Below are positions 1-10,389 of a stretch of 64,000 nucleotides of DNA, in pieces. Every line of letters starts with the position of its first letter. Position 1 is the first letter of the stretch. The notes beneath the pieces are model-generated. The model made no database searches and had not been told where the DNA came from. It saw only the letters and a program-made list of their open reading frames with translations. The DNA is taken from positions 984,449 to 1,048,448 of the forward strand of contig NZ_PEIH01000005.1 of assembly GCF_002904345.1 (NCBI RefSeq), in the 5' to 3' direction. Source of the DNA: Bacteroidetes bacterium endosymbiont of Geopemphigus sp. GTDB taxonomy: Bacteria > Bacteroidota > Bacteroidia > Flavobacteriales > Blattabacteriaceae. The translations under genes were made by a program, and so were the position numbers.

Positions 1-1
1 C

Positions 2-310
2 CTTTCGGCTTTGGTGGATCGAAGCAACGCTTTTTATATAGGAAAAAAAATGTGTGAAAAACTGCGAGAGCTCATCCCAAGACAGCAATTCGAGATCCCC
101 CTGCAGGCAACCATAGGAAGCAAGGTCATCGCCCGAGAGACCATTAAGGCCCTTCGAAAGGATGTTACGGCTAAATGTTACGGAGGGGACATCTCGCGAA
201 AGCGTAAGCTTCTGGAAAAACAGAAACAGGGAAAGAAAAAAATGCGGCAAATCGGTAAAGTCGAAGTGCCGCAGTCAGCCTTTATGGCAGTTCTCAAGCT
301 CGGAGATTGA
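2..310 (+). CDS. lepA: Elongation factor 4 (LepA), C-terminal end, cut by window start
   Basis: About 102 codons of the C-terminus of the ribosome back-translocase EF4/LepA, a membrane-associated translational GTPase. The frame is open from base 2. It contains the LepA-specific C-terminal domain signatures [28 protein letters not shown] and [18 protein letters not shown], and ends with the usual [12 protein letters not shown] before TGA at 308-310. The GTPase domain lies outside the window. The TTG at 11 is an internal codon, not the start. The reading frame is clean, so the gene is probably functional. Identification is based on direct family resemblance. Confidence 0.95.
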   Translation, partial: LSALVDRSNAFYIGKKMCEKLRELIPRQQFEIPLQATIGSKVIARETIKALRKDVTAKCYGGDISRKRKLLEKQKQGKKKMRQIGKVEVPQSAFMAVLKLGD

Positions 311-1426
311 TCATTTAAGGCTAAGCTGTTCCTTTTGCTATACGATTTTCACTTTCTGAATTTCTCACCAGAGTAGCAAACGTATTCTTTTCTTGTATAT
401 TGAGACTGTTTTCTAGTTTATTTCTTTCACCTCCGGGAAGAGGTACTTGTTTCAGCGGACCGATAAAGATTCCTGCCTATCTACGCAAAAGTTCCTAAAA
501 AGTCTCTTTCTCTCTTCCGATAATAAAATTCTATAGGAGGGGGTGTTACCGTTCGCAACAGCTCTAGCCCCGTCGAAAGTATAGTCCAGAGCGCCTTTTT
601 TCTTTTGTTGATTTTCATCAGGTTTTTGACAAATTTTTTTTTGAGCCTTTATAAGCAGATTTAGAAAGATTTACGGTAGTTCAATCAGATATCGATGCTG
701 GACGCTTCAGAACATTAGTTGTTACTGTTCCTTTTGGATGACTTCTGGCTTTTGCTCTATAGAGGTTCTTTTTGCCGTTTGTAGTCCAGTAGAATATTGA
801 TTTTTAATTGATTTCACAGATTTTTGATTCTATTTCCTTTGCTGATCTTTTAATTTATCTATTATACCTATACCACCTCTAATACCCAAATCCACAAGAT
901 TAATCAAACCCCAAATAAGCCAATCTACCTCTTTTCCAATTTTCTTAATAACTGGATTTTTACTTTTTTTTTATGACTTATATCCTCGAAAGCTTTTAGT
1001 ATGAAATACCAAAGACTATTTTTTTTCTCAGATTCTCTTTCTTGAGTGTTTGCAGCATTTAGAGATTGAGATTCTTCTTTAGCTGGATCTTTCCTTTTTA
1101 AGGCTAGATTTTTGCTTTCCAAAAATGTTGTAGTTCTTATTTTTAGTAATTTTTATATTTATCATTTTAAACTTCTTCTTTCAGAGAATCTTATCCCTTG
1201 AGAGCAAATATATTATCTTATATTAAATTAAAAAAGAAAACTAAATTAACATATAGTTAACTATTAAAGAAGCTTATCTTATTATAAAAGCTTGAGAAAA
1301 ATCATCGCTCTGCTTTTTGACAGAATCTTATGGGAATGCTCTTGATTTATCGTTTTTTTTCTCTGTCTTCTTAAGTTTTTTTTACATTATCCCTTTGCGA
1401 GGTTTATTTTATGTGGAAAATTCTTT
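311..1426. other. 1.1-kb AT-rich stretch without a supportable gene
   Basis: I find no recognisable protein and no RNA gene between lepA and the traO relic. A few readable minus-strand scraps occur around 480-640 (for example GALDYTFDGARAV), but they are broken by stops and match no family I know. A 65-codon minus-strand frame at 925-1122 is low-complexity Lys/Glu/Ser-rich and looks like chance. The region most likely holds fully eroded genes. Confidence 0.5.
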
Positions 1427-1429
1427 AAT

Positions 1430-2000
1430 AATTAAAGATATATTTTATTCCCATTCCTAAGTTCATATAAAAATCTTTCAGATCGGATTTTCTCATATAA
1501 CGTTCTCTGGCGTTGAGGATAAAAATCCAGCGATCGCTTAAAAAACTCCGTTTCAGTCCCTGAAAATCCGCCATATAAAAAACGATCCTTAAGCGTGGAA
1601 TTATCTATGGTGTTTTCATAGCCCGCGCTCGCTCCGATTCCTAAACTAGGAAACACATCTTTGTCGTGGTTTTCCTATACAGATATCCAGTAAAAATATC
1701 CCCGGAATACTGTTGCACCTTATACAAAAGCTCCCCATTTTGGTATTTTTTTACTAAAATAAGCACCATATGTCTAGCAATTTCTGTTAGAGGTGTATAT
1801 TTGATACTGCTAAATTTAAATAATAACCACGAGTGGTCTTCTTTTTTTAAGAAATTTAAAATTATCTAAAAAAACCTACGCTTAGCTGCCATTCGATTTA
1901 GCTGCCATTCGATCTGCTCGGGCAGATAACGTTACGCCTGCATGGCTTGAGCACCCCAGGATAAAAAAATAGATAAGGTCCATATGAGTTTCTTTATCAT
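1430..2000 (-). pseudogene. traO: Decayed conjugative transfer protein TraO
   Basis: TraO is a small outer-membrane-type protein of Bacteroidetes conjugative transposons. The presumed ATG at 2000-1998 overlaps the TGA of traN as ATGA, the usual tight coupling in tra operons. A hydrophobic start (MIKKLIWTLSIFLSWG) followed by YLPEQ fits the TraO signal region. The C-terminal part reads LGIGASAGYENT, then DRFLYGGFSGTE, and after a frameshift continues with WIFILNARERY and LGMGIKYIF, as in the TraO end. The middle (about 1680-1950) carries several stops and shifts. Homology to TraO is my own motif recall; the decay is seen directly. Confidence 0.7.
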
Positions 2001-2383
2001 TTTATAAGATTAGCATTGCTAATATCATCATTAGCTACTGAAAATTTCATATATAGCCCGCTATTTTTCTCAAACATTTCTATCTCTAGATTCTTATCTT
2101 GAGGAATGGTGAATTCCTGCAAGGAAAATACCATTTTCACGCGCTTTTTCCCACTTATTGTATCTATATCGGGAAGTTTAAAAAGGGGTTGCATTTCCAT
2201 TTCCTGGATGGCAGTTTGGTTGAATACTTTTTTATCTCGCATATAGAATTTAATAAAAAAAATATCATAATTAATATGTGATTTGTTTTCGATATTAAAA
2301 GAATAAAATATTACATCCTCTTGGATATAAATTCCCTCTAAAGGAAATACAATATCAAAGGCGCGCATTCCCAGATGTTTCAT
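1997..2383 (-). pseudogene. traN: TraN-like conjugal transfer protein, C-terminal remnant
   Basis: An open frame of 128 codons matches the C-terminal half of Bacteroidetes TraN, an outer-membrane-associated part of the transfer apparatus. Diagnostic pieces are LEGIYIQEDVIFYSFNIEN, FYMRDKK, TAIQEMEMQPLF and EFTIPQDKNLEIEMFEKN. TraN is normally about 300 residues, so the N-terminal half is missing; the sequence upstream (2384-2600) has only scraps. It sits between traM and traO in the canonical tra order. The frame is open, but a truncated protein without its complex is unlikely to work. Confidence 0.75.
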
Positions 2384-2614
2384 CTCACGATTTTTTTCTT
2401 AGTCTCGGGAAAAGATATATTAGTACTGGCCTTCACACCCTGAGGACATTTTCTACTCCCTTAAACTTATCGGCGATAACATCGCCGCTTCCTATATCTA
2501 CTGATTGAATGCCTGTGGAAAATATAAGACTGAAAGTTTTTGATAAGTCACCTCAAGACGAAAGGATTTAAGCTGTTAAGTATCTTTAAAATTAATCTTG
2601 TTTTTTCCTGTATC

Positions 2615-3770
2615 TCAAAGTGAAAATAATAATAGTGCAATAATAAATATTTTATGGTAAATGATTTTGATTATAATCCATGGTTTTAAATAAATTTTAT
2701 AATTGCCTTTGATATAGACCTTGGTGGTGCGAAGGCTTCCATTGACCAATGCTTTTATTCCTGAAACGGCGGAAGCCATACCTATTTGCGTGATCCACTC
2801 TTCAAATGTGGACGGCCGAGAAAGAAAACCTCCTCCCACTTGAGGGACGGGAATGCCGTCGAACGTCTGGCTCAACACATTTTTGTAGCATCCTGCGCCA
2901 TGGCACCGGGCATAGCGATACCTTCCAGACCATCCTGATCGTATATGGATAAATTAGAAGAAAGTATGTCGTTTTTATAACGAATATTTGCAATGGAGAT
3001 ATCCAAACGCTCATTCGAAAGCCTAGCTGTTCCATATACAAAACTATTCTTGGGAATAACTTTTCCCTGCACGTTAATATCCGATAAAAGGCGCAATTTC
3101 ACCGTAGACCCATCTACGATGGTTTGATCCTGATAGACTACCGTCGGTATGGCATTTCGCACTAATTGCGAACTCTGAGAACCTGCAGTGTAAAATTGAT
3201 TTTGCTTCCTCCCTCCTGATAGGGTTCTTCAGAATCAGGATATAAACTCCCGATAAGTTTTTTTTCCGCGCGGAGACTTCAAAAATCTTTTCCGTATTTT
3301 CTTTCACCTTATCTGTGGTTTTTTCAGAAAACACCGGGGTGGTTTCTGAAAGGCTTTTTTTGGTATTTTTCTCCTTAGTATTGCTTGAGCTTTGTATGAT
3401 ACTTGCGAGATGATCGAGTTTTTCGTTCGTTGAGGAAGAAGGAGTATAACTATCTAAGGGAGTAGCTTTTGATTCTTTATTCGGTGAATCATAGAGCAAC
3501 GCTAATTTTTATCGAATTCATCATTCCCTTCGGGGGCTCTGGTTTTTGAGCTTTATCAATGAGCTGACCGATGAATTTACCAAGATCTTTGGATCTTTGG
3601 AAAAAGAGGAGATTCTTTTTCCTGAATAATCGATGGAAAAAGACGTTGACTCTTTATCGGATTAGAGGTCCGACTAAAAATCATAAGCTAAATACGTCAG
3701 AATCAAAATATAGAGCGCTATAATGATCCAGAAAACAGTGAGCTTTTGCTTTTGTGAACATTTCTATTCA
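2615..3770 (-). pseudogene. traM: Decayed conjugative transposon protein TraM
   Basis: TraM is the inner-membrane, VirB10-like protein of Bacteroidetes conjugation systems. The remnant is spread over three frames. The N-terminal part (about 3770-3500) has several stops. The central frame at 3499-3074 contains a Ser/Thr/Lys-rich linker. The best conserved part, 3162-2872, reads DQTIVDGSTVKLRLLSDI, VIPKNSFVYGTARL, RLDISIANIRY and DQDGLEGIAMPGA, matching the TraM C-terminal beta domain. A further frameshift near 2875 leads into the last segment, TTKVYIKGNYKIYLKP, at 2878-2690. At least two frameshifts make it non-functional. Confidence 0.75.
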
Positions 3771-3889
3771 TATCTCTCAAAAAATTCCCTAAATCCGTTG
3801 CTAAAGAAATCACTAAAAATTTTCAAAGGTCTTTTTTTGAATTAATTATTTATCTCTGATTTTTGCATTGATCGAATCACATTATAAAA

Positions 3890-4480
3890 ATTACCGCTGA
3901 ACGGAACTTATGGGGTCGTTATTAAACACATTCCATCTTTCCATTAAAAAACTATGCTGGTTTGTTATCTGAGCAGCCAACATTTCTGAGCCAGTTTTCA
4001 GTAATTAAATTTCTCTCGATAGTAGCGCTCGACGATATGATTCTCTACTTGGCATAGGTTTTGGTGTAATAAGGGTGCTTATCAAAATTTACCTTGATAC
4101 TATCGATAGTAATTTCCTGGTTCATTTTACTTCTGATAAGTATATTGCAACCTTTTAAATTCTTTCCTGGCGCCTTCATCGCAGAACTCAAAGGCATGAT
4201 TTATATTACGCTGAATCACTTCGCGATCGGGAGGTAAAGTAAAAAAAGCTCATGGAACCTTCTTACATGATCACGCGCCTCTACCGACCTGTTCTGATTG
4301 ATATCTTGCTCAAGGGTTAGTAATAAGTGACTGCTCTGATCGAGCACGTAGATTTTCTGACGCACTTTTTGCGTAGCCTCATAGAAAGGGGGTGACATAT
4401 ATGCATATAAACCCTACGAGCAGAGTGTATAGGATCGTAAACAGCCGAATTTTCTTGAAAGAAGACTCTAAGTTTTTAGA
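3890..4480 (-). pseudogene. traK: Decayed conjugative transposon protein TraK
   Basis: TraK is a VirB8-like inner-membrane protein. A transmembrane stretch (KIRLFTILYTLLVGFICIY) precedes the frame at 4398-4216, which carries QKVRQKIYVLDQSSHLLL and EARDHVRRFHELFLL, both typical of TraK. The downstream remainder, in other frames, reads INHAFEFCDEGA, then NFDKHPYYTKTYAKY and TERNLITENW-like pieces down to about 3900. Its position upstream of traM agrees with the conserved tra order; a separate traL could not be made out. Several frameshifts are present. Confidence 0.7.
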
Positions 4481-4489
4481 CTATTAAAC

Positions 4490-4672
4490 TTACATAATAC
4501 TTATTTTATGATCATTTTTTTGAGCCGCCCGACTGAGCGGCGCGGCCCCCGAGCCTCCGCCCATTTTAGCGGCCGACAGACACCCTATAGCTAGCACCAT
4601 CGGACCGACTCTTGAGGCAAGACCTCCCAATCCTGTCGCCTCCGCTCTGCTGGGCTTGTTCAAAGCTGCCAC
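4490..4672 (-). pseudogene. Ala/Gly-rich scrap, possibly the C-terminus of TraJ
   Basis: A 60-codon frame rich in Ala, Gly and Ser lies just upstream of the traK relic on the same strand, where the Ala/Gly-rich C-terminus of the polytopic protein TraJ would be expected. The stretch at 4510-4680 is clearly more GC-rich than its surroundings. There is no specific motif, so the traJ reading is inference from position and composition only. It may equally be out-of-frame sequence belonging to the head of the plus-strand mobC relic that starts near 4674. Confidence 0.25.
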
Positions 4673-4673
4673 C

Positions 4674-5812
4674 GCTGCAATCTATTGCTTCCGAATATGT
4701 CGTGAACGCCTATGGAAGTGCTTATACCATCATGCTGAATCTCAATAAGAGCTGGATTCAAAAGTAAGGGGATTTCTTTGTGGAATCGCAAATTAATTTT
4801 TTCACCTCTATCATCTGGTTTTTAAAAATATATGAAAATATCAAGTATTTCGGTTTCCCTCACATCATTGAGTTCCTCAACCGAAAATATGACTAAATAT
4901 TTCCTATACTAGACACCTATCCTGAACTAGAAAACTACGTCAAGTTTTTTATTGCCTCCTACGAAATCGATGTGATGTAACAACTCGAAGGGCAGATCGC
5001 CAGTTCACGTATTCCTTTACCGCGTCTGGCCTCGGCTCAGCTCTATTGGATGATGAGCGGAAATGACTTTATTTTGGATTTATAATCCAGAGGCGCCTAA
5101 AATCTTATGCGTGGGCAACAATCCCGATTGTCAAACCATCTACGGAGCAGCCCTGGATTTGTTCAACATGCGCATCGTAAAGCTCATGAATAAAAAGCAT
5201 AACTTCAAAAGTTTCATTATCATCGATGAGTTACCCACTATCTATTTTAAAGGTCTTGACAACCTTATCTCCACAGCCCGAAGCAATAAGGTAAGCAAAT
5301 TACCTGGGCTTTCACGACTTTAGCCAGTTAGAGCGCGATTACGGAAAACCTGAAGCCTCGGTGATCTATGAATACGGTGGGAAATATTTTCGCCGGTCAG
5401 GTATAAAAGAGAGTGCTCGTCAGTCTTCGGAGGGCTTCGAAAAGATTGTTCAAAGACGTCAGTCGATATCCATCAGCATGGAAATCACCTCTACAATTAT
5501 CTCTACCCAGTTCGATCAAATTGATTCCGGAGAGCAAAATATCGAGCCTCTCGCAAGGCTTTTTTGTAGGTTTGGTAGCTCTGATAATTCCGGTGAAGGA
5601 ATTAATCAGAAAGTTTTTCATGGCAAAATAGTAGTAGACGCCCAGGCCATTAGTAAAAAATAAGCATCTATGTGGATATTCCCGAGATCACCAATTTTAA
5701 AAATGAGCAAGGGAAAAATCGCATGGATCAAATTATCCGGGCGGATTATATGCAGATCAAAGCAGATATAGATGATATGATCAAAAGGTTTTTTGCAGCT
5801 TCTTCCTCTTAA
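4674..5812 (+). pseudogene. mobC: Decayed type IV coupling protein (MobC/TraG, VirD4-like)
   Basis: C-terminal two thirds of the Bacteroidetes conjugation coupling ATPase. Readable pieces in order are YTIMLNLNKSWIQK, GDFFVESQINFFTSIIWFL, FPHIIEFLNRKYD, QIASSRIPLPRLASAQLYWM, APKILCVGNNPDCQTIYGAA, SFIIIDELPTIYFKGLDNL with TARSNKV (Walker B region), GFHDFSQLERDYG, QRRQSISIS and FHGKIVVDAQAI, ending at TAA 5810-5812. In-frame stops follow IQK, RKYD and DVM; frameshifts lie near 5085, 5295 and 5500. The Walker A region is missing. It faces away from the tra genes and converges with the DUF4476 relic. Confidence 0.8.
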
Positions 5813-5834
5813 GTAAATTATCATTTGATAAAAA

Positions 5835-6840
5835 TTTACTAAGGATTTGTGACTTCACAAAAGTCACGCAACTCTTTTCAATGATTTTTGAAAATCATCG
5901 CCCTTACCACGATAAAATAATTTTCCGGATCCAAAATATATGGATATATTTATTTAGGAAGTGTAGTCTTGTCGCTATCAAAGTACAGAATCTTGATAAG
6001 CTCGGCTACCTACTCGGAAGAAAGAATTTTTAATTCGGCCTCCGAAAGCAAAAGCTTTTTCTTTTCATCATCAAAGTTTGCATCGCTGATCTGTTGTTTA
6101 AGATGTTCAAAGCGCTCGGATGTCATTTTTCCTTTCAGATCGCGATTTTCAGTATCGCCATAGAAATCTTTTGTAGATTTACAGGGATACACCACTTCTT
6201 CATATCACTCTGATTTGATCTCCACTGATGAACATTAGCTCCGTTCTGATAGAGCGATTGACTCACATCTAAAACTTTTCCGCTATGCTTGGTGGTAATT
6301 TTATAATAAGGTTGATTCTTTTCTACAAGGCACTCTATTATCCACTTTTGCGTATCAGTATCGTTCCATTCCCATTGATGAACGATTACGCCATTTTATT
6401 TTCCTGAGTTAATGATTTACATGACTTTACCTCTATAGAAAGCGATTATTTTATAAACAGTGTTTATTGAGCTATTCTATATGCTCTATAAGCCATTTTT
6501 CCCCTTGTGTAGTGTTGGGCCTCCCATAAATTGTACGTTAGCGCCGTTTTGCCTTCCGGCGCTACTTACATCGATCGTTTTCTCAGGGAAACTTAACGAA
6601 ACGATTTTGTAAATTCCTTTTTCAGGCAGCGGACAAAGAGAGGTTTGCTCTTTATAAGGTCTATTAATATCAGTTTTTTGAAATTCCTGATCATGTGGGT
6701 CAGCTTAGCTTGCGCAGGGAAAAAAGATCTTTGCGGATAAGAAGAAAGAAGCAGGGCAATTACAAGGTATAGCCAAAGTATCTTATAACTGTAAAACGCT
6801 TTTTTTATAGAGTTAGTATAAGTTTTACTTCGAATCATTT
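5835..6840 (-). pseudogene. Decayed ricin-type lectin/DUF4476 protein
   Basis: Read on the minus strand, an N-terminal hydrophobic segment (YKILWLYLVIALLLSS, near 6780) is followed by ricin-B-like repeats, for example YYKITTKHSGKVLDVSQSL with NGANVHQW, and an earlier degenerate copy. A DUF4476 domain follows: FYGDTENRDLKGKMTSERF, EHLKQQISDANFDDEKKKLL, VAELIKILYFDSDK and YPYILDPENYF. The longest open piece is 6195-6010. At least five stops or shifts break the gene. Lectin plus DUF4476 suggests an exported surface-binding protein; the domain names come from pattern recall. Confidence 0.6.
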
Positions 6841-6969
6841 GGGACACATAAAAAATGAGAGGAGAGATATAATTTTAATATGTCATTTATGTAATAATAA
6901 ACTTTTTGTTTCTTCTTTTTTAAATTTTTCAATCATCAAAAAAACAAAACGGATAAGGATCAATATTGT

Positions 6970-7320
6970 AATAATTTTTACGTATGATTATAACGAAAAC
7001 ACGGGCCGGTTGTTTCTCCTGTAGCACCCACAAAACCCAGGATATAAACCTGTTTGATCTTTTTCTCTTTGTATACATTTACCCCCTTAAGATATCCACA
7101 AAGCATTGTAAATCCGTAAGGATGCTGAACGCTTATGTAAAGTCCCAAACCCACTCTTTGAAAGTTTATCTTCTCAACCCGGCTAAACTTCTGTCCCATA
7201 AGCAGCGGGGATATATATCCCATTGTGAAATCGTACCACTCCTTTAATAAGGTGCCGCCTGTAGCCAAATTTTGAAGAAATATAAAAATCACTTATCCGG
7301 TGATATTTCAAGGGGAAAAT
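6970..7320 (-). pseudogene. Fragment of an M23 (LytM-type) peptidase
   Basis: The frame 7292-6978 carries QRVGLGLYISVQHPYGFTML, CGYLKGVNVYKEKKI and LGFVGATGETTGP, which correspond to the M23 metallopeptidase core (normally HPYGFTTLYGHL ... G.VG.TG.STGPHLHYE). The key H of the GHL motif has become Y (CGYL), and the HLHYE motif is lost through a frameshift (TTGPCFRYN). The N-terminal part of the enzyme is absent. M23 enzymes cut peptidoglycan cross-links; this one is inactive on both metal motifs. Confidence 0.65.
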
Positions 7321-7601
7321 AGAAGGAATGCGTTGTATGATAGACTTATTCCAAATAAGTAAAATTTAAAATGGAGACGATATGTTTATAGGATTTTTCC
7401 TGCTTAAATAAAGAATCAAGGGGGGGTTCGAAAGTAAAGGCTGACTTATAGAAAATAGTAAGATTATTACAAAGGTAATTTTTCTCATAAGCCCGTAGCG
7501 TAGACCCGTAGAATTAAATATTTTTTAAGCACGTATCACTCAAAAAGTGGATCTGAAAAACAAGATCGAAAAATATATATTTATTTATAAAACCAAAGTC
7601 G
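7321..7601. other. Intergenic stretch upstream of rplU
   Basis: AT-rich sequence without a gene. It ends in the rplU promoter region. A G-run (ggggggg, about 7421-7427) is unusual in this composition but part of no visible element. Confidence 0.4.
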
Positions 7602-7609
7602 TATATTTG
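7602..7609 (+). promoter_or_regulatory. Bacteroidetes-type -7 box (TATATTTG) for rplU-rpmA
   Basis: TATATTTG fits the TAnnTTTG consensus of the Bacteroidetes primary sigma factor and lies 21 bases before the rplU ATG. The same eight bases stand 8 bases before tRNA-fMet (54917-54924), which supports the reading. No convincing -33 TTTG is visible. Confidence 0.6.
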
Positions 7610-7630
7610 CCCTGCAAAAAATAAGGATTA

Positions 7631-8047
7631 ATGTACGTAATTGTGCAAATAGCAGGGATGCAATATAAAGTTTCCCAGGGTCGTTTCGTGTATGTGCCTC
7701 GTCTGGAACAGAAAGAAGGAGAAGACATCATTTTCAATCATGTTCTTTTTCTTGATCAGAACGGCAACATCACTATCGGTGCTCCGGCTATAGAAGGAAT
7801 GCAGGTAAAAGGCAAAATCCTTGCACACCTCAAAGCAGATAAAGTAACCGTTTTTAAGAAAAAACGGCGAAAAGGATATAAGCTCAAACGTGGACACAGG
7901 CAACAGCTTACCAAACTGGAAATCGTTTCCATAGGGACCACTACGAATAAAAAGAAAGTCTCGAAAAAATCTGTTTCTGAGTCTTCCGAAACAGTAAATA
8001 AGCAAGATCTTGAAAACGGTGAAATTTCATCTGCAGCTAAGGTTTAA
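7631..8047 (+). CDS. rplU: 50S ribosomal protein L21
   Basis: bL21 binds 23S rRNA near L20 in the large subunit. The protein begins [20 protein letters not shown], the normal L21 start, with [21 protein letters not shown] as the conserved RNA-binding block around residues 75-95. At 138 residues it is some 35 longer than E. coli L21; the extra C-terminal tail is rich in Lys, Ser and Glu, as seen in other Bacteroidetes. rpmA follows after 20 bases, the standard L21-L27 pair. There is no Shine-Dalgarno sequence, which is normal in this phylum. Confidence 0.97.
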   Translation: MYVIVQIAGMQYKVSQGRFVYVPRLEQKEGEDIIFNHVLFLDQNGNITIGAPAIEGMQVKGKILAHLKADKVTVFKKKRRKGYKLKRGHRQQLTKLEIVSIGTTTNKKKVSKKSVSESSETVNKQDLENGEISSAAKV

Positions 8048-8067
8048 TAGAGAAAAAAAACATCACT

Positions 8068-8325
8068 ATGGCTCATAAGAAAGGAGTAGGAAGTTCTAAA
8101 AATGGACGCGACTCGGAAGGTAAGCGTTTAGGAGTAAAAATATTTGGCGGCCAACAAGCGAAGGCTGGAAGTATTATCATCCGTCAGCGTGGCACTAAGC
8201 ATCACCCTGGAAACCGGGTTTTCATGGGCAAAGACCATACGATACACGCTGCCGAGAACGGCCTTGTAAAATTTGAGAAGAAAAAGGGTCGTTCCTATAT
8301 ATCTATTATTCCTATAAAACTTTAA
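8068..8325 (+). CDS. rpmA: 50S ribosomal protein L27
   Basis: bL27 helps position tRNA at the peptidyl-transferase centre. The 85-residue protein starts [20 protein letters not shown], with the conserved block [20 protein letters not shown] at residues 22-41 and GTKHHPGN immediately after. The length is standard. It has the short, non-processed N-terminus. It is co-transcribed with rplU and ends well before the tRNA-Arg gene. Confidence 0.97.
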   Translation: MAHKKGVGSSKNGRDSEGKRLGVKIFGGQQAKAGSIIIRQRGTKHHPGNRVFMGKDHTIHAAENGLVKFEKKKGRSYISIIPIKL

Positions 8326-8408
8326 ATAGGATATTTCTAATCGAAAGTTTTATCTATCTAGGATTGAATTAGCTAAATTATAGCGATATCCTCCTGGTTT
8401 TTTATTTT

Positions 8409-8483
8409 GGCTGGATAGCTCAGATTGGATAGAGCAGCAGTTTCCTAAACTGTTGGTCGTGGGTTCGAATCCCACTCCGGTCA
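8409..8483 (+). tRNA. tRNA-Arg (anticodon CCT)
   Basis: A complete cloverleaf can be drawn. The acceptor stem GGCTGGA pairs with TCCGGTC (two G-T wobbles), the discriminator base is A at 8483, and CCA is not encoded. The D-arm is TAGCTCAGATTGGATAGAGCA. The anticodon stem GCAGT/ACTGT encloses loop TTCCTAA, giving anticodon CCT, which reads AGG. The T-loop is TTCGAAT. Confidence 0.92.
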
Positions 8484-8890
8484 CTACTTATACTATGGCT
8501 ATTGTGCATAGATAAATCACTTTTTAAGAAAGCCAAGCAAAGATTCGGTCGATGCTCCCTAAATATCTTACACCTGCTTAAATTCGATTCTTAACAGCCG
8601 ATTCAAGATAGATGAGTCTTAACGGTTAAACCATAGATGAAAGACAGAATTATAACCACCAACATGACCACGCTTAGCTTTGCATTTCAAAAAGAAACTT
8701 CTTTGTTGTATGGTATTACTTATATACCGGGGCTCCTTCACGAGGAGCTATGCCTATTCTTCTAAGTAATAGAAGTCATCTTGCACGCTCAGAGAAAGAA
8801 TCTCAGACTATCTTTTTTTTAAAGCACCTGTTAAAAAGTCAGGAATTTGGTCTTTTACGTATGAAAAAAGCTAATCTTCAATAATCAAGT
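8484..8890. other. Stretch with unassigned coding scraps
   Basis: There is no intact gene. Plus-strand pieces such as LYGITYIPGAPSRGAMPILL (around 8708-8765) and QTIFFLKHLLKSQEFGLL (around 8808-8862) read like protein but are out of frame with each other, and I could not assign them. A short inverted repeat CTCCT...AGGAG lies at about 8731-8747. Confidence 0.35.
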
Positions 8891-10320
8891 ATGTTTGATA
8901 CTAGAATCATAGGACTTGGCGCAACAGGGGTCAGCTTTCTCGGTAATATTCAAAACTAAACTTATAATTTCAGGGGAAACAAATTTAGAATTACCGTTTT
9001 TAATCCTCCATCCAGTTTTACCAGAGGTAAGGCTTTCGGTGATGCTGATTCTCTTCATAAAGTTAATACCCCGACATGGGATGAATGTTTCCTCTGCTAC
9101 TCCTGAGAAATTCAGCTATTAAATAAAGAGGAAAACCGATATAAACCCTATATTACCCGGAAAAACTCACTTACTCGCAGTATATTAAATATATTTAGAG
9201 AAATATCATGAAAGCCGATATTCTGTACATAACAGAGTTTATGGAAAATGTAGTGGACAATTTCTACCGACGCTCAAAGTTTTACCGTCCATACCTCCGG
9301 AAGTACTAAGGTGACGGTGCAAAAGGTCGTTATGTGTTTGGGGTCTCTGCAGGCAGATTCGTTTGCTGATTTATCGCAAAGACCCGGCTTGCTCTGTCAC
9401 TATTCTCAATATAATCATCTCAATAAGGAAGAAATCCTCACCACCGGCAGCGGAATGAGCGCTGTTGATTCGTTTGTCTACGCGTACAATCACGATAACA
9501 AACTAATCCATATGTTCTTACGAAACGACTATGCTCCAACATGTGCCACCCAAAGTCATCGTTATATTCCCCGTCATCTTAACTAGCAAGCTATTCTTAG
9601 CGCTCGGAAAGGTTCGGTACTCTCTGCTTTTGCGCATCTTTTGCAACGTGCAAAAACATATATGGGAAAGAGGAATGAATACGAAGCTACTATGGAGTTG
9701 CTCAAAAATGGTAAACAATATGAATATTTTTGCTACCTTAGCGCATGCGCGGAATAATCAGATTTTATCTGGCAGGACTTTCTGGTTTCTACGCAAGCCT
9801 AATATGAACAGGCTCTGGAGCGCAATGATTAATAAAGAAAGAAGAATATTCTTCTCACACTGGGAAGTCTGGGAAGTCTGGGAGGTCTGTAAACATCCGA
9901 TTTATCGCTAACACGTATTCTATCAACCTCTATTAGCTTAAAGAAGCTAGCTACAATGGCAGACTTCGTCTGCATCAGGTGATCTGTGCTCCGGCATAGC
10001 ATGAAGTTTCTTTCATATATACACTTCCTCATTAGGAAGAGCTTAAGACACGACGTTTATGAGATGCAACAGGTGGTGTTCGTGATATAACGAGGATAAA
10101 TAATCCGCTTATATAAAAATTGCTGACGCGAGGTTTAATCGAAGTGAACCCTTGTGTGGGGAATCGCCATTAACACTCTAAGCATGCGCTTCCAGATTAA
10201 AAATAAAGATGTACCGAGATTGTATAATACCAGACCCCCTAAACAATGGCTGCTTGCTTTCAACGAATGTTTATGGTTCAATGCTATCTGCGCTGAGCAG
10301 TGAGAGCATTGAACTAGGAG
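8891..10320 (+). pseudogene. Decayed FAD/NAD(P)-binding protein
   Basis: The start FDTRIIGLGATGVSFLGNIQ is a Rossmann nucleotide-binding motif (GxGxxG-like). It is followed, across frames, by RGKAFGDADSLHKVNTP, MNVSSATPEKFSYW, a second dinucleotide motif region near 9440 (TGSGMSAVDSFVYAYNHD), CATQSHRYIPRHLNWQ-like sequence near 9545, and AILSARKGSVLSAFAHLLQR. The tail reads RGLIEVNPCVGIAINT near 10130. This architecture fits the FAD-NAD(P)-binding family (NAD_binding_9 type). More than six frameshifts and stops are spread along its length. A tandem GGGAAGTCT-type repeat (about 9862-9886) lies in its second half. Confidence 0.6.
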
Positions 10321-10389
10321 ATCTCGCGTCTTTCAATTCATCAAAAGAGTGTAAAATGATCATATTTTATCCATATTGATCTACGTAAT

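Noticed and set aside
925-1122. 65-codon minus-strand ORF
   Set aside because: Low-complexity Lys/Glu/Ser composition in AT-rich DNA, no motif, no neighbour context.
4674-5812. In-frame TAA and TAG where Gln is expected (mobC, pncA), suggesting stop-codon reassignment
   Set aside because: Intact genes in the window end normally with TAA, TAG and TGA, and the same relics also carry frameshifts. C-to-T change of CAA/CAG codons explains the pattern.
7628-8005. 125-codon ORF antisense to rplU
   Set aside because: Shadow of the ribosomal protein gene; sequence has no family resemblance.
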